A DNA stretch of 36,288 nucleotides from Rhizobiaceae bacterium (GTDB lineage Bacteria; Pseudomonadota; Alphaproteobacteria; Rhizobiales; Rhizobiaceae). Location of the stretch: NCBI GenBank assembly GCA_016742175.1, contig JACVCH010000027.1, forward strand, positions 1 through 36,288, in the 5' to 3' direction. Numbering within the stretch: the first letter of the stretch is position 1; every line of letters starts with the position of its first letter. The notes beneath the pieces were generated by a model. It saw only the letters and a list, made by a program, of their open reading frames with translations. It was not told the DNA's origin and did no database searches. Shown in pieces: positions 15,110 to 23,865 of the stretch. Made by a program: the position numbers and the translations under genes.

Positions 15110-15700
15110 TTATCTGCCCGAGCGGCCCGAGCCGGGCGCATCGGCGATCAGCCGCTCGACGATGAAGGTCAGCGCGTCGTCGTCCGCAAGGGCCGATCCC
15201 GACGCCCGGGCGGCGAACAGCCCGATGACGGTCAGATGCATCATTTTGCTCCATTGCAGGGCCGTCGTCGGGTCGTAACCGAGCGCAGCGATTTGCTGGG
15301 CGAGAAAGGCCGTGCGATCGTCTTCGACCTTGGCGAAACGCTCGCCGATGGCGGCATCGCGTGCCGCCCATGCCCGGATAGCGGCCTCGGTCTGCGCCAC
15401 GTCGATGCCGTTGGTCTCGGCATCCAGCGTATCTCGCGCCAGCCCCCGCAACCCTTCGACCGGATCTGCGACGGCCTGGGCACGTTCGATAAGATCAGCC
15501 GTCCCTTCGCGCTCCCACAGATCGAACACCGCGTCGAGAAGCGCCTGCCGGTCGGTGAAGTGCCAGTAGAAGGAGCCCTTGGAGGCCCCGAGCTTCTTGG
15601 CGATGCCTTCGACCGACACCGAATCCACGCCATCCGCGGCGAGCGCACGCGTCGCTTCGAGGATCCAGTCTTTCGGTTGAAGCGTGTTGCGTCTTGGCAT
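15110..15700 (-). CDS. TetR-family repressor of the orphan nuoB unit
   Basis: This 196-residue TetR protein has a DNA-binding domain at about residues 8-55, including VEGIAKKLGASKGSFYWHFT, followed by a variable ligand domain. The start ATG at 15700 gives MPRRNTLQPKDWILEATRAL, the normal TetR start; the longer frame to 15751 would cross operator 3. It is followed at 58 bp by nuoB. Copies of one dyad pattern lie before tetR and before nuoB, so it likely represses both. The inducer is unknown. Confidence 0.87.
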   Translation of the reverse strand: MPRRNTLQPKDWILEATRALAADGVDSVSVEGIAKKLGASKGSFYWHFTDRQALLDAVFDLWEREGTADLIERAQAVADPVEGLRGLARDTLDAETNGIDVAQTEAAIRAWAARDAAIGERFAKVEDDRTAFLAQQIAALGYDPTTALQWSKMMHLTVIGLFAARASGSALADDDALTFIVERLIADAPGSGRSGR

Positions 15701-15724
15701 GGCATCCTGCGTCTCAAACCAATC

Positions 15725-15740
15725 CGTACGCACAAGTATG
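15725..15740. promoter_or_regulatory. TetR operator 3 (tetR promoter), imperfect
   Basis: CGTACG-CACA-AGTATG keeps the 6-4-6 layout of operators 1 and 2 with two arm changes. It is 25 bp upstream of the tetR start codon, where an autoregulatory site is expected. Confidence 0.5.
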
Positions 15741-15886
15741 GCGGTGCGCAACCAACCGCCAAATTTTGTGCGACGAGACGCATGTGACCATCCAACGAAA
15801 CTGGACGCCGCAGAGGTGATTGCGCTGCTCTACCTGAACAGTTTGCGAGCTTTCATCACGTGGCTCGTTGGCAATAATCTAGGTCG

Positions 15887-15919
15887 TGACGCTAACCGCT
15901 TCTTCTTGTGGCAGCGTCA
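15887..15919 (-). terminator. Weak stem-loop after the VOC gene
   Basis: TGACGCT (15887-15893) and AGCGTCA (15913-15919) form 7-bp arms with a 19-base loop directly after the VOC stop codon. There is no U-run, so it may be only a 3' hairpin or chance. Confidence 0.25.
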
Positions 15920-15920
15920 G

Positions 15921-16394
15921 TCACGCTGCAGCTTTGACGGCCGCCTCTATCGCGGCGATGTCGATTTTCTTCTGCTTCATCATTGCCACCATCGCCGCGT
16001 TCGAGACGCTCTTGTCGGAACTCATTGTCAGTTCCGTCAATCGGCGGGGGAAGATCTGCCACGATACCCCGTAGCGATCCTTTAGCCAGCCACAGACGCC
16101 TTCCTCGCCTCCAGCGGCTGTCAGCGCGGCCCAAAGCCGGTCGGTCTCGGCTTGATCGTCTGTCTCGACGGAAATCGACACGGCCTCGGTCAGCGTGAAA
16201 TGCGGCCCGGCGTCGAGTATCTGGTACGGCACCGCGCCCAGCGAGAAGTCGATCACGGAAAAGGTCCCCTGCCCGGCATTACCGGAAAAGGCCTTCTCGA
16301 TCCGGCTTCCCGCAATCAGCGAGCAGTAGAACTCTGCAGCCTCACGGCCCCGCCCGTCGCGGAACCAGAGGCAGGTGCGGATGGAATTCGCCAT
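15921..16394 (-). CDS. VOC-family protein (PhnB/3-demethylubiquinone methyltransferase-like fold)
   Basis: The 157-residue product begins MANSIRTCLWFRDGRGREAA, typical of PhnB-like vicinal-oxygen-chelate proteins, and contains ALTAAGGEEGVCGWLKDRYGVSWQIFP, where the family has a G-W-L-x-D-x-x-G-x-x-W-Q pattern. These are commonly misannotated as 3-demethylubiquinone methyltransferases; no methyltransferase motif is present. It is probably a small cytosolic metalloenzyme or binding protein. The start at 16394 has AAGGAGCAACACG upstream. It is a lone gene with about 150 bp of featureless DNA before it (16395-16546). Confidence 0.85.
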   Translation of the reverse strand: MANSIRTCLWFRDGRGREAAEFYCSLIAGSRIEKAFSGNAGQGTFSVIDFSLGAVPYQILDAGPHFTLTEAVSISVETDDQAETDRLWAALTAAGGEEGVCGWLKDRYGVSWQIFPRRLTELTMSSDKSVSNAAMVAMMKQKKIDIAAIEAAVKAAA

Positions 16395-16546
16395 CGTGTT
16401 GCTCCTTGTTGAATGGGTGGTTGGATAAATCGTACCAGAATCCATTTCGTGTCGAATATCTTCAGTCAGTCGTGCCTTTCAGAACGAGGACGTTCGGAGT
16501 TCCGATCACACGACATTCGATTGATCATTTTTCACGTTCGAATCCG

Positions 16547-17683
16547 TCAGCGCGGATATTCGAGCTGCATGGCGACGACGTTGGCCGTCGGCTCGCCGTA
16601 GCTTTCGGTGATGGCGTCAAGCGTCCGGTCCAGCGCGTCGGCAAGGCGGAGGTTCGGGAAGGTCGACACCCGGCGGTCCACTGGCCCATCGCCATCGACG
16701 CGATCCGGCAGGATGCGGACACCGTTTGCCGTCGTGATGGGCGACGATGTGCCTCCATAGGTGACCGCTTTCGACCGGTATGTCCGCGACCACGCGTCTG
16801 CCACCAGCGCGAGCGCAGCCTCGTCCATGCCGGGTTGCAGGTCTATGCCCCAGGTGTCGCGGTTCCAGAATGCCATGCGGTTGGCGAGCACCGTCGTTGC
16901 GAAAGAGCGCGTCAGCGCGAACGCAGCGCTCGAATGCCGTGCATCCCAGGCTTCAATGCCGAGAGCATCGGCGACCTTCTTCGCCTTCTCGCGACCGGCA
17001 ATCGCTTCGATCAAGGTCAGCATCATCGGCATCGCGGCGGTGATGCCTGTTGTGGTCACCATGTTTCCGTCGGCCACCATGCGCCGGTCGGCGACATAGT
17101 CGATCGTCGGGCTTCGTTCGAGCATCTCGCTGCGATAGTACCAGTGTGTGGTCGCGCGTTTGCCGTCGAGCAGGCCGGCAGCGCCGACCACCTTTGCGCC
17201 GGCGCAGACGCCGAGGATAATCGCCCCTTTCCGGGACTGGTCCTGGAGCCATGCAAGCACCGCAGGATCATCGTCCCGGCTCATCGCCGGGACGATCACA
17301 TAATCGGCCCCGTCGGGATGCCGGGCGTCGAAGTCCGCGGTCGTTGCGTCCGCCTCCACGCGAAGCGCGGGATAAAGCTGGACCGGACCCGGCCCGGTCG
17401 CCAGCATCATGACATCGGCTACGTCCGCTCGCCTCAGGATGCCGGTCGTCGTGACGTAGTCGTTGGTCTCGGTGGCATCGTTGAGCCCGATGACCGCAAT
17501 CACGGGTCGGCCTTTTCCTTCGTGCCGCAGCGCCGCGAGCATGGCGACGGTTTCTTCTTGCGGAACCGGTGGAGCCTCTGTCGCTGCCGTCGCGGGCGGA
17601 AGACTGAAGACCCAGCCGGCAAAACCTGCGAGCCCGAGAAGAACGATTGCGACACCGCCCCAGATGAAGATCGATTTCGACAT
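16547..17683 (-). CDS. Membrane-anchored DJ-1/PfpI family protein
   Basis: This 378-residue protein has an N-terminal membrane helix or signal anchor (about residues 5-27, IFIWGGVAIVLLGLAGFAGW) and then a DJ-1/PfpI-like domain in the cell envelope. The nucleophile elbow is IILGVCAGAKVVGAAGLLDG, with a nearby TTHW, as in GlxA-type sensors but without the AraC HTH. The C-terminal part (after about residue 230) has a further helical region. It is divergent from a full-length GlxA regulator whose DJ-1 domain is similar, and the two share a 123-bp promoter region with a long inverted repeat. It might sense or process a small molecule in the periplasm; function unproven. Confidence 0.8.
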   Translation of the reverse strand: MSKSIFIWGGVAIVLLGLAGFAGWVFSLPPATAATEAPPVPQEETVAMLAALRHEGKGRPVIAVIGLNDATETNDYVTTTGILRRADVADVMMLATGPGPVQLYPALRVEADATTADFDARHPDGADYVIVPAMSRDDDPAVLAWLQDQSRKGAIILGVCAGAKVVGAAGLLDGKRATTHWYYRSEMLERSPTIDYVADRRMVADGNMVTTTGITAAMPMMLTLIEAIAGREKAKKVADALGIEAWDARHSSAAFALTRSFATTVLANRMAFWNRDTWGIDLQPGMDEAALALVADAWSRTYRSKAVTYGGTSSPITTANGVRILPDRVDGDGPVDRRVSTFPNLRLADALDRTLDAITESYGEPTANVVAMQLEYPR

Positions 17684-17771
17684 GAGCGCATTTCTCCAGA
17701 GAAACATCGGATAGGCCGCCGATTGATTGGCGCTTCCGACGTCTCGCCCGGAATCTAACAGCGAGCACCTA

Positions 17772-17806
17772 TGGCAGAAATGACAAAAGCATGGTAATTT
17801 CTGCCA
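17772..17806. promoter_or_regulatory. Inverted repeat with 10-bp arms at the GlxA start codon
   Basis: TGGCAGAAAT (17772-17781) and ATTTCTGCCA (17797-17806) are perfect inverted arms separated by 15 bp, and the right arm ends exactly at the GlxA ATG. No Shine-Dalgarno sequence is visible, so the repeat could be an operator for the divergent pair, or fold in mRNA. The left arm with its preceding A (ATGGCAGAAA) resembles ATGGCACAAA at 13546 beside the other GlxA gene. Confidence 0.55.
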
Positions 17807-18787
17807 ATGCACAATGTCGCCTTTGTCGTTTATCCCGGCTTCGAACTACTTGACGCATCCGGCCCGGCTTCGGTGTTCAACAGCGCCAACCGGGCGCTCG
17901 GCCAACAGGACAAGCCTGAGTACTACGAGATTGCCCTGCTATCTGCCGACGGCGGGACCGTTGAAAGCAGCAGCGCCATCGCGGTCGACACGCGGTCGAT
18001 CGCCGACATGAAACCCGGTGAGGTTCAGACCATTCTGGTGGCGGGTGCGGAACGGGACCCGCTGTTGGCTGCCGTTCACAATCCGGTTCTGCGCGCAGCG
18101 CTTCCGGCGCTCGCGGCGAAGTCCGAGCGTTTCGGTTCGGTCTGTTCCGGCGGTTTTCTGCTGGCCTCGATTGGTTTGCTCGACGGCCATCGCATCGCCA
18201 CTCACTGGGATTCCTGCAAACCGCTTGCCGCTGCCTTCCCGGCGGTCACCGTCGATCCGGATGCGCTCTACGTCGTGGATGGTCGGCTCTGGACATCGGC
18301 CGGCGTTACCACCGGTATCGACATGGCCCTGGCGATGATCGCCAGCGATCTGGATGCCGCCATCGCCGGCGACGTCGCAAAGCGGCTGATCCTCTACGCA
18401 CGGCGTCCGGGTTACCAATCCCAGTTCAGCCCGGTGCTGCACGCGCAGGTCAAGGGCGACAGCCCGTTCGCCGATCTGATCGGCTGGATACAGGCCAATC
18501 TCGACACGCCGCTGGATATCCCCTCTCTGGCTGACCGCGCGGGATTGAGCGAGCGCACCTTCCACCGGAAATTCGCGGCAGCGACCGGGCAGTCGCCTGC
18601 CCGGTTCGTCGAGACTGCCCGACTTGACGCAGCCCGGATGCTGCTGTCGCGCGGTCTCTCGCTGAAATCTGTCGCCGCACAGGTGGGTTTGTTTCCGGCT
18701 GCTCGCTTTTCCGAGGTCTTCGAACGACGGTTCGGCGTCGCGCCAAGGCTTTTCCGCGACATGCATGCGGAGTTTGCGCTTCGCTAA
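17807..18787 (+). CDS. GlxA-type AraC-family regulator, divergent from DJ-1 protein
   Basis: The 326-residue protein has a DJ-1/PfpI-like domain at about 3-195 with MHNVAFVVYPGFELLDASGP at its start, the elbow FGSVCSGGFLLASIGLLDGH, and a THW pair. An AraC HTH follows at about 225-320 (RAGLSERTFHRKFAAATGQS, VGLFPAARFSEVFERRFGVA). It is expected to regulate the divergent membrane DJ-1 gene and itself through the 17772-17806 repeat. It converges with the DUF899 gene, leaving only a 9-bp gap. Confidence 0.88.
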   Translation: MHNVAFVVYPGFELLDASGPASVFNSANRALGQQDKPEYYEIALLSADGGTVESSSAIAVDTRSIADMKPGEVQTILVAGAERDPLLAAVHNPVLRAALPALAAKSERFGSVCSGGFLLASIGLLDGHRIATHWDSCKPLAAAFPAVTVDPDALYVVDGRLWTSAGVTTGIDMALAMIASDLDAAIAGDVAKRLILYARRPGYQSQFSPVLHAQVKGDSPFADLIGWIQANLDTPLDIPSLADRAGLSERTFHRKFAAATGQSPARFVETARLDAARMLLSRGLSLKSVAAQVGLFPAARFSEVFERRFGVAPRLFRDMHAEFALR

Positions 18788-18796
18788 AGCGCGCCA

Positions 18797-19489
18797 CTAG
18801 CGATAGCGGTCGTGGCGGCGCACCCAGTCCATTCCCTCGGCCTCGTTGCGGCCCTTCGGGGCAAGATCGAGCATGGCGTAGGTGCCCATCATCACCTCGA
18901 CGCCGCGCCCGTAGGTGGAGTAGGTGCGGAAGACATCGCCCGCGTCATCCTTGTAGAAGGCGCTGACGCCGGGCCATTCCTCGCCGGTTTCCCGCCATTC
19001 CCCGAAGTTGTAATCGATATCTCCGCTGGCAACCTCCTCGGGTGTGAAGCTGACGCGGAAGTCGTAGTTGAAGTCGTTGCCGAAGGACGACACCCAATTG
19101 AACCGCCAGCCCATGCGTTCGCGGTAGCGCTCGATCTCGGCAAGCGGAGCGCGCGAGACGGCGATCATGGTGACGTCGTGATGCGCCAGATGCTTGTTCA
19201 TGCCGTCGGTGTGATCGGCCATGTAGGAGCAGCTCGGGCAGCCTTCCTTCCATCCCGGCGCGAGCATGAAATGTTGCACCAGAAGTTGCGATCGACCGTC
19301 GAAGAGATCGGCCAGCGTGCGCGGGCCATCGGGCGTGTCGAACACATACTCCTTGTCGATGCGCACCCATGGCAGGGCGAGCCGTTCACGGGCGACCGTG
19401 TCGCGAAGACGCGTGAGTTCCTTCTCCGCTTTCAGGAGGTTCCGTCGGGCAGTCATCCAGTCTTCGCGTGAAACAACAGCGTGTTGCAT
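18797..19489 (-). CDS. DUF899 thioredoxin-like family protein
   Basis: This 230-residue protein matches the DUF899 family, a thioredoxin-fold group common in Alphaproteobacteria. It starts MQHAVVSREDWMTARRNLLK, has the family stretch QHFMLAPGWKEGCPSCSYMA (a C-P-S-C pair) and ends FRTYSTYGRGVEVMMGTY then AEGMDWVRRHDRYR. The CxxC suggests a redox or peroxiredoxin-like role, but no reaction is firmly established for the family. AAGGAGACTGACA before the ATG at 19489 is a strong ribosome site placed inside the end of the preceding small gene, so the two are co-expressed. Confidence 0.87.
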   Translation of the reverse strand: MQHAVVSREDWMTARRNLLKAEKELTRLRDTVARERLALPWVRIDKEYVFDTPDGPRTLADLFDGRSQLLVQHFMLAPGWKEGCPSCSYMADHTDGMNKHLAHHDVTMIAVSRAPLAEIERYRERMGWRFNWVSSFGNDFNYDFRVSFTPEEVASGDIDYNFGEWRETGEEWPGVSAFYKDDAGDVFRTYSTYGRGVEVMMGTYAMLDLAPKGRNEAEGMDWVRRHDRYR

Positions 19490-19491
19490 TG

Positions 19492-19785
19492 TCAGTCTCC
19501 TTCGGTTTGGGTGGGGGGAATGTTGGGGCGCTGCGAACGGGCGGAAACGAGCTTCATCCAGGGTGATAGGTGAAAGAGGCTCATCAGCGCGTACATCAGC
19601 GCCATGTCGTCGATCGGCATGAAAGCCGAGGCGGCGGAGCACATCGACATGCCCGCTGTTCCGACGGCGGAAAAGCAGGCCATCACCGCGAAGGTTGGAG
19701 CGGCAGCCAGTCCGAGCCATTCCGCCGCTTCGATCGCCGGTCGGGGCGACGAAGCGACTTTTTCCGTTCCTGTGCGCATAGACAT
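19492..19785 (-). CDS. Small membrane protein upstream of DUF899 gene
   Basis: The 97-residue product has two hydrophobic, Ala- and Met-rich segments (about 24-46 and 54-75) and a charged tail ending PNIPPTQTEGD. The start ATG at 19785 is chosen because AGGA sits 6 bases upstream; other in-frame starts go back to 19809. It ends 2 bp before the DUF899 start, so the pair is an operon. I recognise no named family. The divergent TPR-wHTH regulator across a 101-bp gap is the likely controller. Confidence 0.6.
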   Translation of the reverse strand: MSMRTGTEKVASSPRPAIEAAEWLGLAAAPTFAVMACFSAVGTAGMSMCSAASAFMPIDDMALMYALMSLFHLSPWMKLVSARSQRPNIPPTQTEGD

Positions 19786-19886
19786 TTCGAGTCCTGACAT
19801 CGAATTCACCGTTCCAGCGGTTACGATAGAAAGACGCTAGCTCGGGCGGAGGGTTGGTTGAGAGTTACAAGTGTGACGGGATTTCA

Positions 19887-21107
19887 ATGGACCTAGCGAT
19901 CACTGCCGCTGCCCGCGCGCTCTCGGCTGGCGATCCCCTCGCTGCGCTGAAGACGGTCGCATTGCGCGATGACCCACCGGCGCTGGCGTTGCGCGGCATC
20001 GCGATGGCCCAGCTCGGCGACCTTGCGCGCGCCAGGGAGCTTCTGCGAAACGCGGCACGTCGCTTCGGCCCGAAAGAGCCTGCGGCTCGCGCGCGTTGTG
20101 CCGTCGCCGAAGCGGAGATCGCACTGGTTTGTCGCGATCTGGGCCGATCCTTGCAAACGCTCAACGAAGCGCGGGCGGTACTTGAAGCTTCCGGCGACCG
20201 AAGCAATGCCGCACATGCCGGCTATCTCGAAGCGCGGCACCTCCTCCTGATCGGTCGCCTCGATGAAGCCGAAGGCGTGCTCGGTGGGGTCGATGCCGGC
20301 GTTCTGCCACGCGCTTCGCTGGTCGGGCGCGAATTGGTGGTGGCGGGCATGGCCATCCGTCGCATCAAGACAGAGCCGGCGAGAACCGCTCTGGGTCGGG
20401 CAAGACGGGCAGCGGAAGAGGCGCGCATTCCAGCGCTCGCGACCGAGGTCGATCAGGCAGTGCGGGCATTCGAGGCGCCGGCGGCACGCCTCGTCACCCG
20501 CGACGCCGATCGGCTGCTCCATCTCGAAGAGGTCGAGAGGCTGCTGGCCTCAAAAACGCTCATCGTGGACGCCTGCCGCAACCTCGTGCGTAGCGGAACA
20601 ACAATCGTTCCGCTCGCCACCCGCCCGGTGTTGCTTGCGCTCATCCGTGCCCTTGCGGAGGCATGGCCGGAGGATGTACCGCGCGAGAGGCTTCTCAAAC
20701 GCGCTTTCCGGGCGCGGCATGCCGACGAGTCGCACCGGGCGCGATTGCGTGTCGAAATCGGCCGGCTGCGCGAGGCGATTAAACCGGTCGCAGAGGTGAG
20801 TGCGACCCGGCGAGGTTTCGTTTTGCTGCCGCATGCCGCGCGCGATGTCGCCGTGCTGGCGCCGCCCGTCGAAACCGATCATGCCGAAGTGCTCGCTCTG
20901 CTGGGCGACGGCGAAGCCTGGTCCAGTTCGGCATTGGCGCTGGCGTTGAGCGTGAGCCCGCGGACGGTGCAGCGGGCACTCGAAGAGCTCGCCCATGACA
21001 GCAAGGTCGAGGCCTTCGGACGCGGGCGTGCCTGCCGCTGGATCGCCTCGACCGTGCCCGGATTCCCGACAAGCTTGTTGCTCCCCGTCGCGGGAATTTC
21101 CGGCTAG
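19887..21107 (+). CDS. TPR-containing winged-helix regulator
   Basis: The 406-residue protein has an N-terminal region (about 1-200) of alpha-helical tetratricopeptide-like repeats, with ALRGIAMAQLGDLARARELL and ALVCRDLGRSLQTLNEARAV. A winged-helix-like section at about 240-320 (LLALIRALAEAWPEDVPRER, RARLRVEIGRLREAI) resembles the OmpR/SARP-type DNA-binding layout, and a C-terminal helix-turn-helix follows (SSSALALALSVSPRTVQRAL). Such proteins are predicted transcriptional regulators. It is followed 9 bp later by the propeller gene and faces the DUF899 operon, which suggests control of both. The start at 19887 (MDLAITAAARALSAGDPLAA) is preferred over the 19854 GTG-type extension. Confidence 0.75.
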   Translation: MDLAITAAARALSAGDPLAALKTVALRDDPPALALRGIAMAQLGDLARARELLRNAARRFGPKEPAARARCAVAEAEIALVCRDLGRSLQTLNEARAVLEASGDRSNAAHAGYLEARHLLLIGRLDEAEGVLGGVDAGVLPRASLVGRELVVAGMAIRRIKTEPARTALGRARRAAEEARIPALATEVDQAVRAFEAPAARLVTRDADRLLHLEEVERLLASKTLIVDACRNLVRSGTTIVPLATRPVLLALIRALAEAWPEDVPRERLLKRAFRARHADESHRARLRVEIGRLREAIKPVAEVSATRRGFVLLPHAARDVAVLAPPVETDHAEVLALLGDGEAWSSSALALALSVSPRTVQRALEELAHDSKVEAFGRGRACRWIASTVPGFPTSLLLPVAGISG

Positions 21108-21116
21108 GATAGGGAT

Positions 21117-21761
21117 ATGAAACATTCGGCCGCCGAAATCATTCGCGAATATGGTCCGTTTCCCGATGTGGACGACGTGGCCGGGGTCAGCTTTGACGGC
21201 GATCGAGTCTGGTTCGCAACCGGCGAAAGGCTGAATGCGCTCGATCCCGAAAGCGGAGAGATTTTGAGATCGCTCGACGTTCCCGCCCATGCGGGGACCG
21301 CATTCGACGGTGAGCACCTTTTCCAGATCGGGGATGCCGTGATCCGCAAGATCGATCCCCGAACAGGTGAGGTGATCGCCGCAATACCAGCGCCTGGAGA
21401 CGGCGGTGACTCGGGGCTGGCCTGGGCGGAGGGTTCGCTCTGGGTCGGGCAGCATCGCGGGCGAAAGATTCATCAGGTGAATCCCGAAACCGGAGATGTG
21501 CTACGCACGATCGAAACCGATCGGTTCGTCACCGGCGTCACCTGGGTGGACGGCGAGCTTTGGCACGGCACGTGGGAAGACAGCGGGAGCGATCTCCGCC
21601 GCATAGACCCGGAGACGGGTGAGGTGCTCGAACGATTGGACATGCCGCCCGGAACCGGCGTTTCGGGGCTTGAATCCGATGGCGGCGATCGCTTTTTTTG
21701 CGGAGGCGGAAACAGCGGAAAAGTGAGAGCCGTTCGTCGGCCCGGACACGGCCTTGAGTGA
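21117..21761 (+). CDS. Beta-propeller (Vgb/glutamine cyclotransferase-like) protein
   Basis: This 214-residue protein is built from repeated blades with a recurring pattern of G-x-x-W/L-x-V-x, then L-D/I-D-P-x-T-G-E-V-L: ERLNALDPESGEILRSLDVP, IRKIDPRTGEVIAAIPAP, IHQVNPETGDVLRTIETD, LRRIDPETGEVLERLDMP. This is typical of Vgb-like or glutaminyl-peptide cyclotransferase-like propellers, but it has no signal peptide and no clear catalytic residues. It lies 9 bp after the TPR-wHTH regulator in the same direction, so the two are co-transcribed. It may be a ligand-binding or sensor partner. Confidence 0.75.
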   Translation: MKHSAAEIIREYGPFPDVDDVAGVSFDGDRVWFATGERLNALDPESGEILRSLDVPAHAGTAFDGEHLFQIGDAVIRKIDPRTGEVIAAIPAPGDGGDSGLAWAEGSLWVGQHRGRKIHQVNPETGDVLRTIETDRFVTGVTWVDGELWHGTWEDSGSDLRRIDPETGEVLERLDMPPGTGVSGLESDGGDRFFCGGGNSGKVRAVRRPGHGLE

Positions 21762-21821
21762 GCGTGGACGATCAGGCAATAAGCGCCCCCGGGGCTAAGG
21801 CGACCACACGGGGTCGAGCAT

Positions 21822-22862
21822 TCACGCGAACGGGGCGGCAGGCGTTCCGACCGGAAAGTGGCACGCGAACCGCGAGCCGCCTCCGTCCTGCCGCAGGACC
21901 GGCTCGACCTTCACGCACATTTCCTGCGCGCGCGGGCACCGGGTGCGGAAACGGCAGCCGGAGGGCGGGTCGGCGGGGCTTGGGACGTCGCCGGAAATCA
22001 GGATGCGTCGGCGCGCCCGCTCGCGGACGGGATCAGGCACCGGGACGGCGGACAGAAGCGCCTGCGTATAAGGATGGCGCGGATTGCCATAGAGCTCGTC
22101 GCGCGTGGCGACCTCGACGATCTTGCCGAGATACATCACCGCGATGCGGTCGCACAAATGGTGGATGACCGACAGGTCGTGCGCGATGAAGAGGTAGGAG
22201 AGGCCGAGCAGCTCCTGCAGATCCTTCAGGAGGTTGAGCACGCCGGCCTGGATCGACACGTCGAGCGCTGACACCGGCTCATCGAGGATGATGAGTTCGG
22301 GATTGAGCGCCAGTGCGCGGGCGATGCCGATGCGCTGGCGCTGGCCGCCGGAGAACTGGTGCGGATAGCGGTCGGCATGGCCGCGGTCGAGCTTGACGAG
22401 ATCGAGCAGTTCGTCGACCCGGGCATTGCGCTCGGCCTTCGTCATCGCCGTCATCCGCAGGGGCTCGGCGATGATCTGGCGCGTCGTCATGCGCGGATGG
22501 AGCGAGGCGTGCGGGTCCTGGAAGACGAATTGCAGGCGCTGGCGCAAGGGGCGCATCTCGTTCTGGCCGAGCGCGGCGAGATCGGTTCCGTCGAAGAGCA
22601 CCTTGCCCGCGGTCGGGCGCATCAGCCGCGCGACGCAGCGCGCAAGCGTCGACTTTCCGCAGCCAGACTCGCCAACGAGGCCAAGCGTTTCGCCGCGGCC
22701 GACCTCGAACGATACATCGGAGACGGCGCGGACATGGCCGGTCGCGCCGCCGAAAAAGCCCTTGCCGACGGGGAATTCCTTGACCAGCCCCTCGACGGCG
22801 AGGAGCGGCGGGCGGGTTCCGGCCGAGCCTGCGGCTGAGGGATTTGGGTCACGCGCCAGCAT
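21822..22862 (-). CDS. Peptide/nickel-type ABC transporter ATPase (DppF-like)
   Basis: This 346-residue ATPase is the second of the Dpp/Opp pair. It has Walker [11 protein letters not shown]-loop [10 protein letters not shown], signature FSGGQRQR, Walker [13 protein letters not shown] and switch histidine in IAHDLSVI. The C-terminal oligopeptide-transporter extension has the cysteine cluster [14 protein letters not shown]. The start ATG at 22862 is preferred for its GAGG site; an ATG at 22874 is possible. It overlaps the end of the dppD-like gene by 14 bp and is the last gene of the operon. The substrate is not shown by sequence; peptide-family importers also take up opines and sugars. Confidence 0.88.
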   Translation of the reverse strand: MLARDPNPSAAGSAGTRPPLLAVEGLVKEFPVGKGFFGGATGHVRAVSDVSFEVGRGETLGLVGESGCGKSTLARCVARLMRPTAGKVLFDGTDLAALGQNEMRPLRQRLQFVFQDPHASLHPRMTTRQIIAEPLRMTAMTKAERNARVDELLDLVKLDRGHADRYPHQFSGGQRQRIGIARALALNPELIILDEPVSALDVSIQAGVLNLLKDLQELLGLSYLFIAHDLSVIHHLCDRIAVMYLGKIVEVATRDELYGNPRHPYTQALLSAVPVPDPVRERARRRILISGDVPSPADPPSGCRFRTRCPRAQEMCVKVEPVLRQDGGGSRFACHFPVGTPAAPFA

Positions 22863-23865
22863 GCGTCGCCTCATTCGTCGTGGGTCCGAGCGGGCGAAGA
22901 TCCTCCGCGCGGTGGCAGGCGCTCATGCTGGCGCCGATCGCTCGCAGGGCCGGCACCTCGATGCGGCAGCGCTCGATGGCGAGCGGGCAGCGCGGGTGGA
23001 AGGCGCAGCCCGAGGGCCGCATCGCGATCGGCGGCGGTGCGCCGGGAATCGCAACGAGCCTGGCGGTGGGATGGTCGAGCTGCGGCAGGCTGGCGAGAAG
23101 GCCGCGCGTATAGGGATGGCGCGGAAAGGCGAAGACGTCGTCGACATGGCCTTGCTCGACGACGCGTCCCGAATACATGATCGACACCGCGCTCGCCGCA
23201 CCGGCAACGACGCCGAGATCGTGCGTGACGAGCACTAACCCTACACCCTTGTCGGCCCGCAGCCTTTCGAGCAGTTCCATAATCTGCGCCTGGATCGTCA
23301 CGTCGAGCGCGGTCGTCGGTTCGTCGGCGATCAGCAGCGAAGGCTCGTTCGCCATCGCCATCGCGATGACCGCGCGCTGGCGCATGCCGCCGGAAAATTC
23401 GTGCGGATACTGCAGGGCGCGGCGCTCGGGAATGGGGATCGCGACGAGCCGCAACAGGTCGACGGCACGCTCATTGGCGCTTCGACGCGTGATCTTGCGC
23501 TCGTGCAGCCGGATCGCCTCCGAAATCTGCTCGCCGACCGTCAGCAGCGGATTGAGCGCGGTCATGGGGTCTTGGAAGATGTAGCCGATGCGCGCGCCGC
23601 GAATACGGCGCATGGCACGCTCGGACTTGCCGATCAGTTCCTCCCCGTCGAGCCTGACCGAGCCGGTGACGCAAGCGCTCGGAGACAGAAGCCCCATGAC
23701 GGCCATCATGGTCACGCTCTTGCCGGAGCCGGATTCGCCGACGACGCCGTGGAGCTGCCCCTTCTCGACATCGAGATCGACGCCGCAGACGGCCTGCAGG
23801 TGGTTGCGCCCCTGCCCGGCGAAGGTGACTGCGAGGTCGCGGATCTGAAGCAGCGGCGCGCTCAT
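22849..23865 (-). CDS. Peptide/nickel-type ABC transporter ATPase (DppD-like)
   Basis: This 338-residue ATPase starts [20 protein letters not shown] and has Walker A GESGSGKS, signature FSGGMRQR, Walker [13 protein letters not shown] and VTHDLGVV. The C-terminal extension includes the cysteine-rich [14 protein letters not shown]. The ATG overlaps the preceding dppC stop by four bases (ATGA). The frame remains open far upstream through dppC, but that part is a shadow. It pairs with the DppF-like ATPase to energise the permeases. Confidence 0.88.
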   Translation of the reverse strand: MSAPLLQIRDLAVTFAGQGRNHLQAVCGVDLDVEKGQLHGVVGESGSGKSVTMMAVMGLLSPSACVTGSVRLDGEELIGKSERAMRRIRGARIGYIFQDPMTALNPLLTVGEQISEAIRLHERKITRRSANERAVDLLRLVAIPIPERRALQYPHEFSGGMRQRAVIAMAMANEPSLLIADEPTTALDVTIQAQIMELLERLRADKGVGLVLVTHDLGVVAGAASAVSIMYSGRVVEQGHVDDVFAFPRHPYTRGLLASLPQLDHPTARLVAIPGAPPPIAMRPSGCAFHPRCPLAIERCRIEVPALRAIGASMSACHRAEDLRPLGPTTNEATHAGA

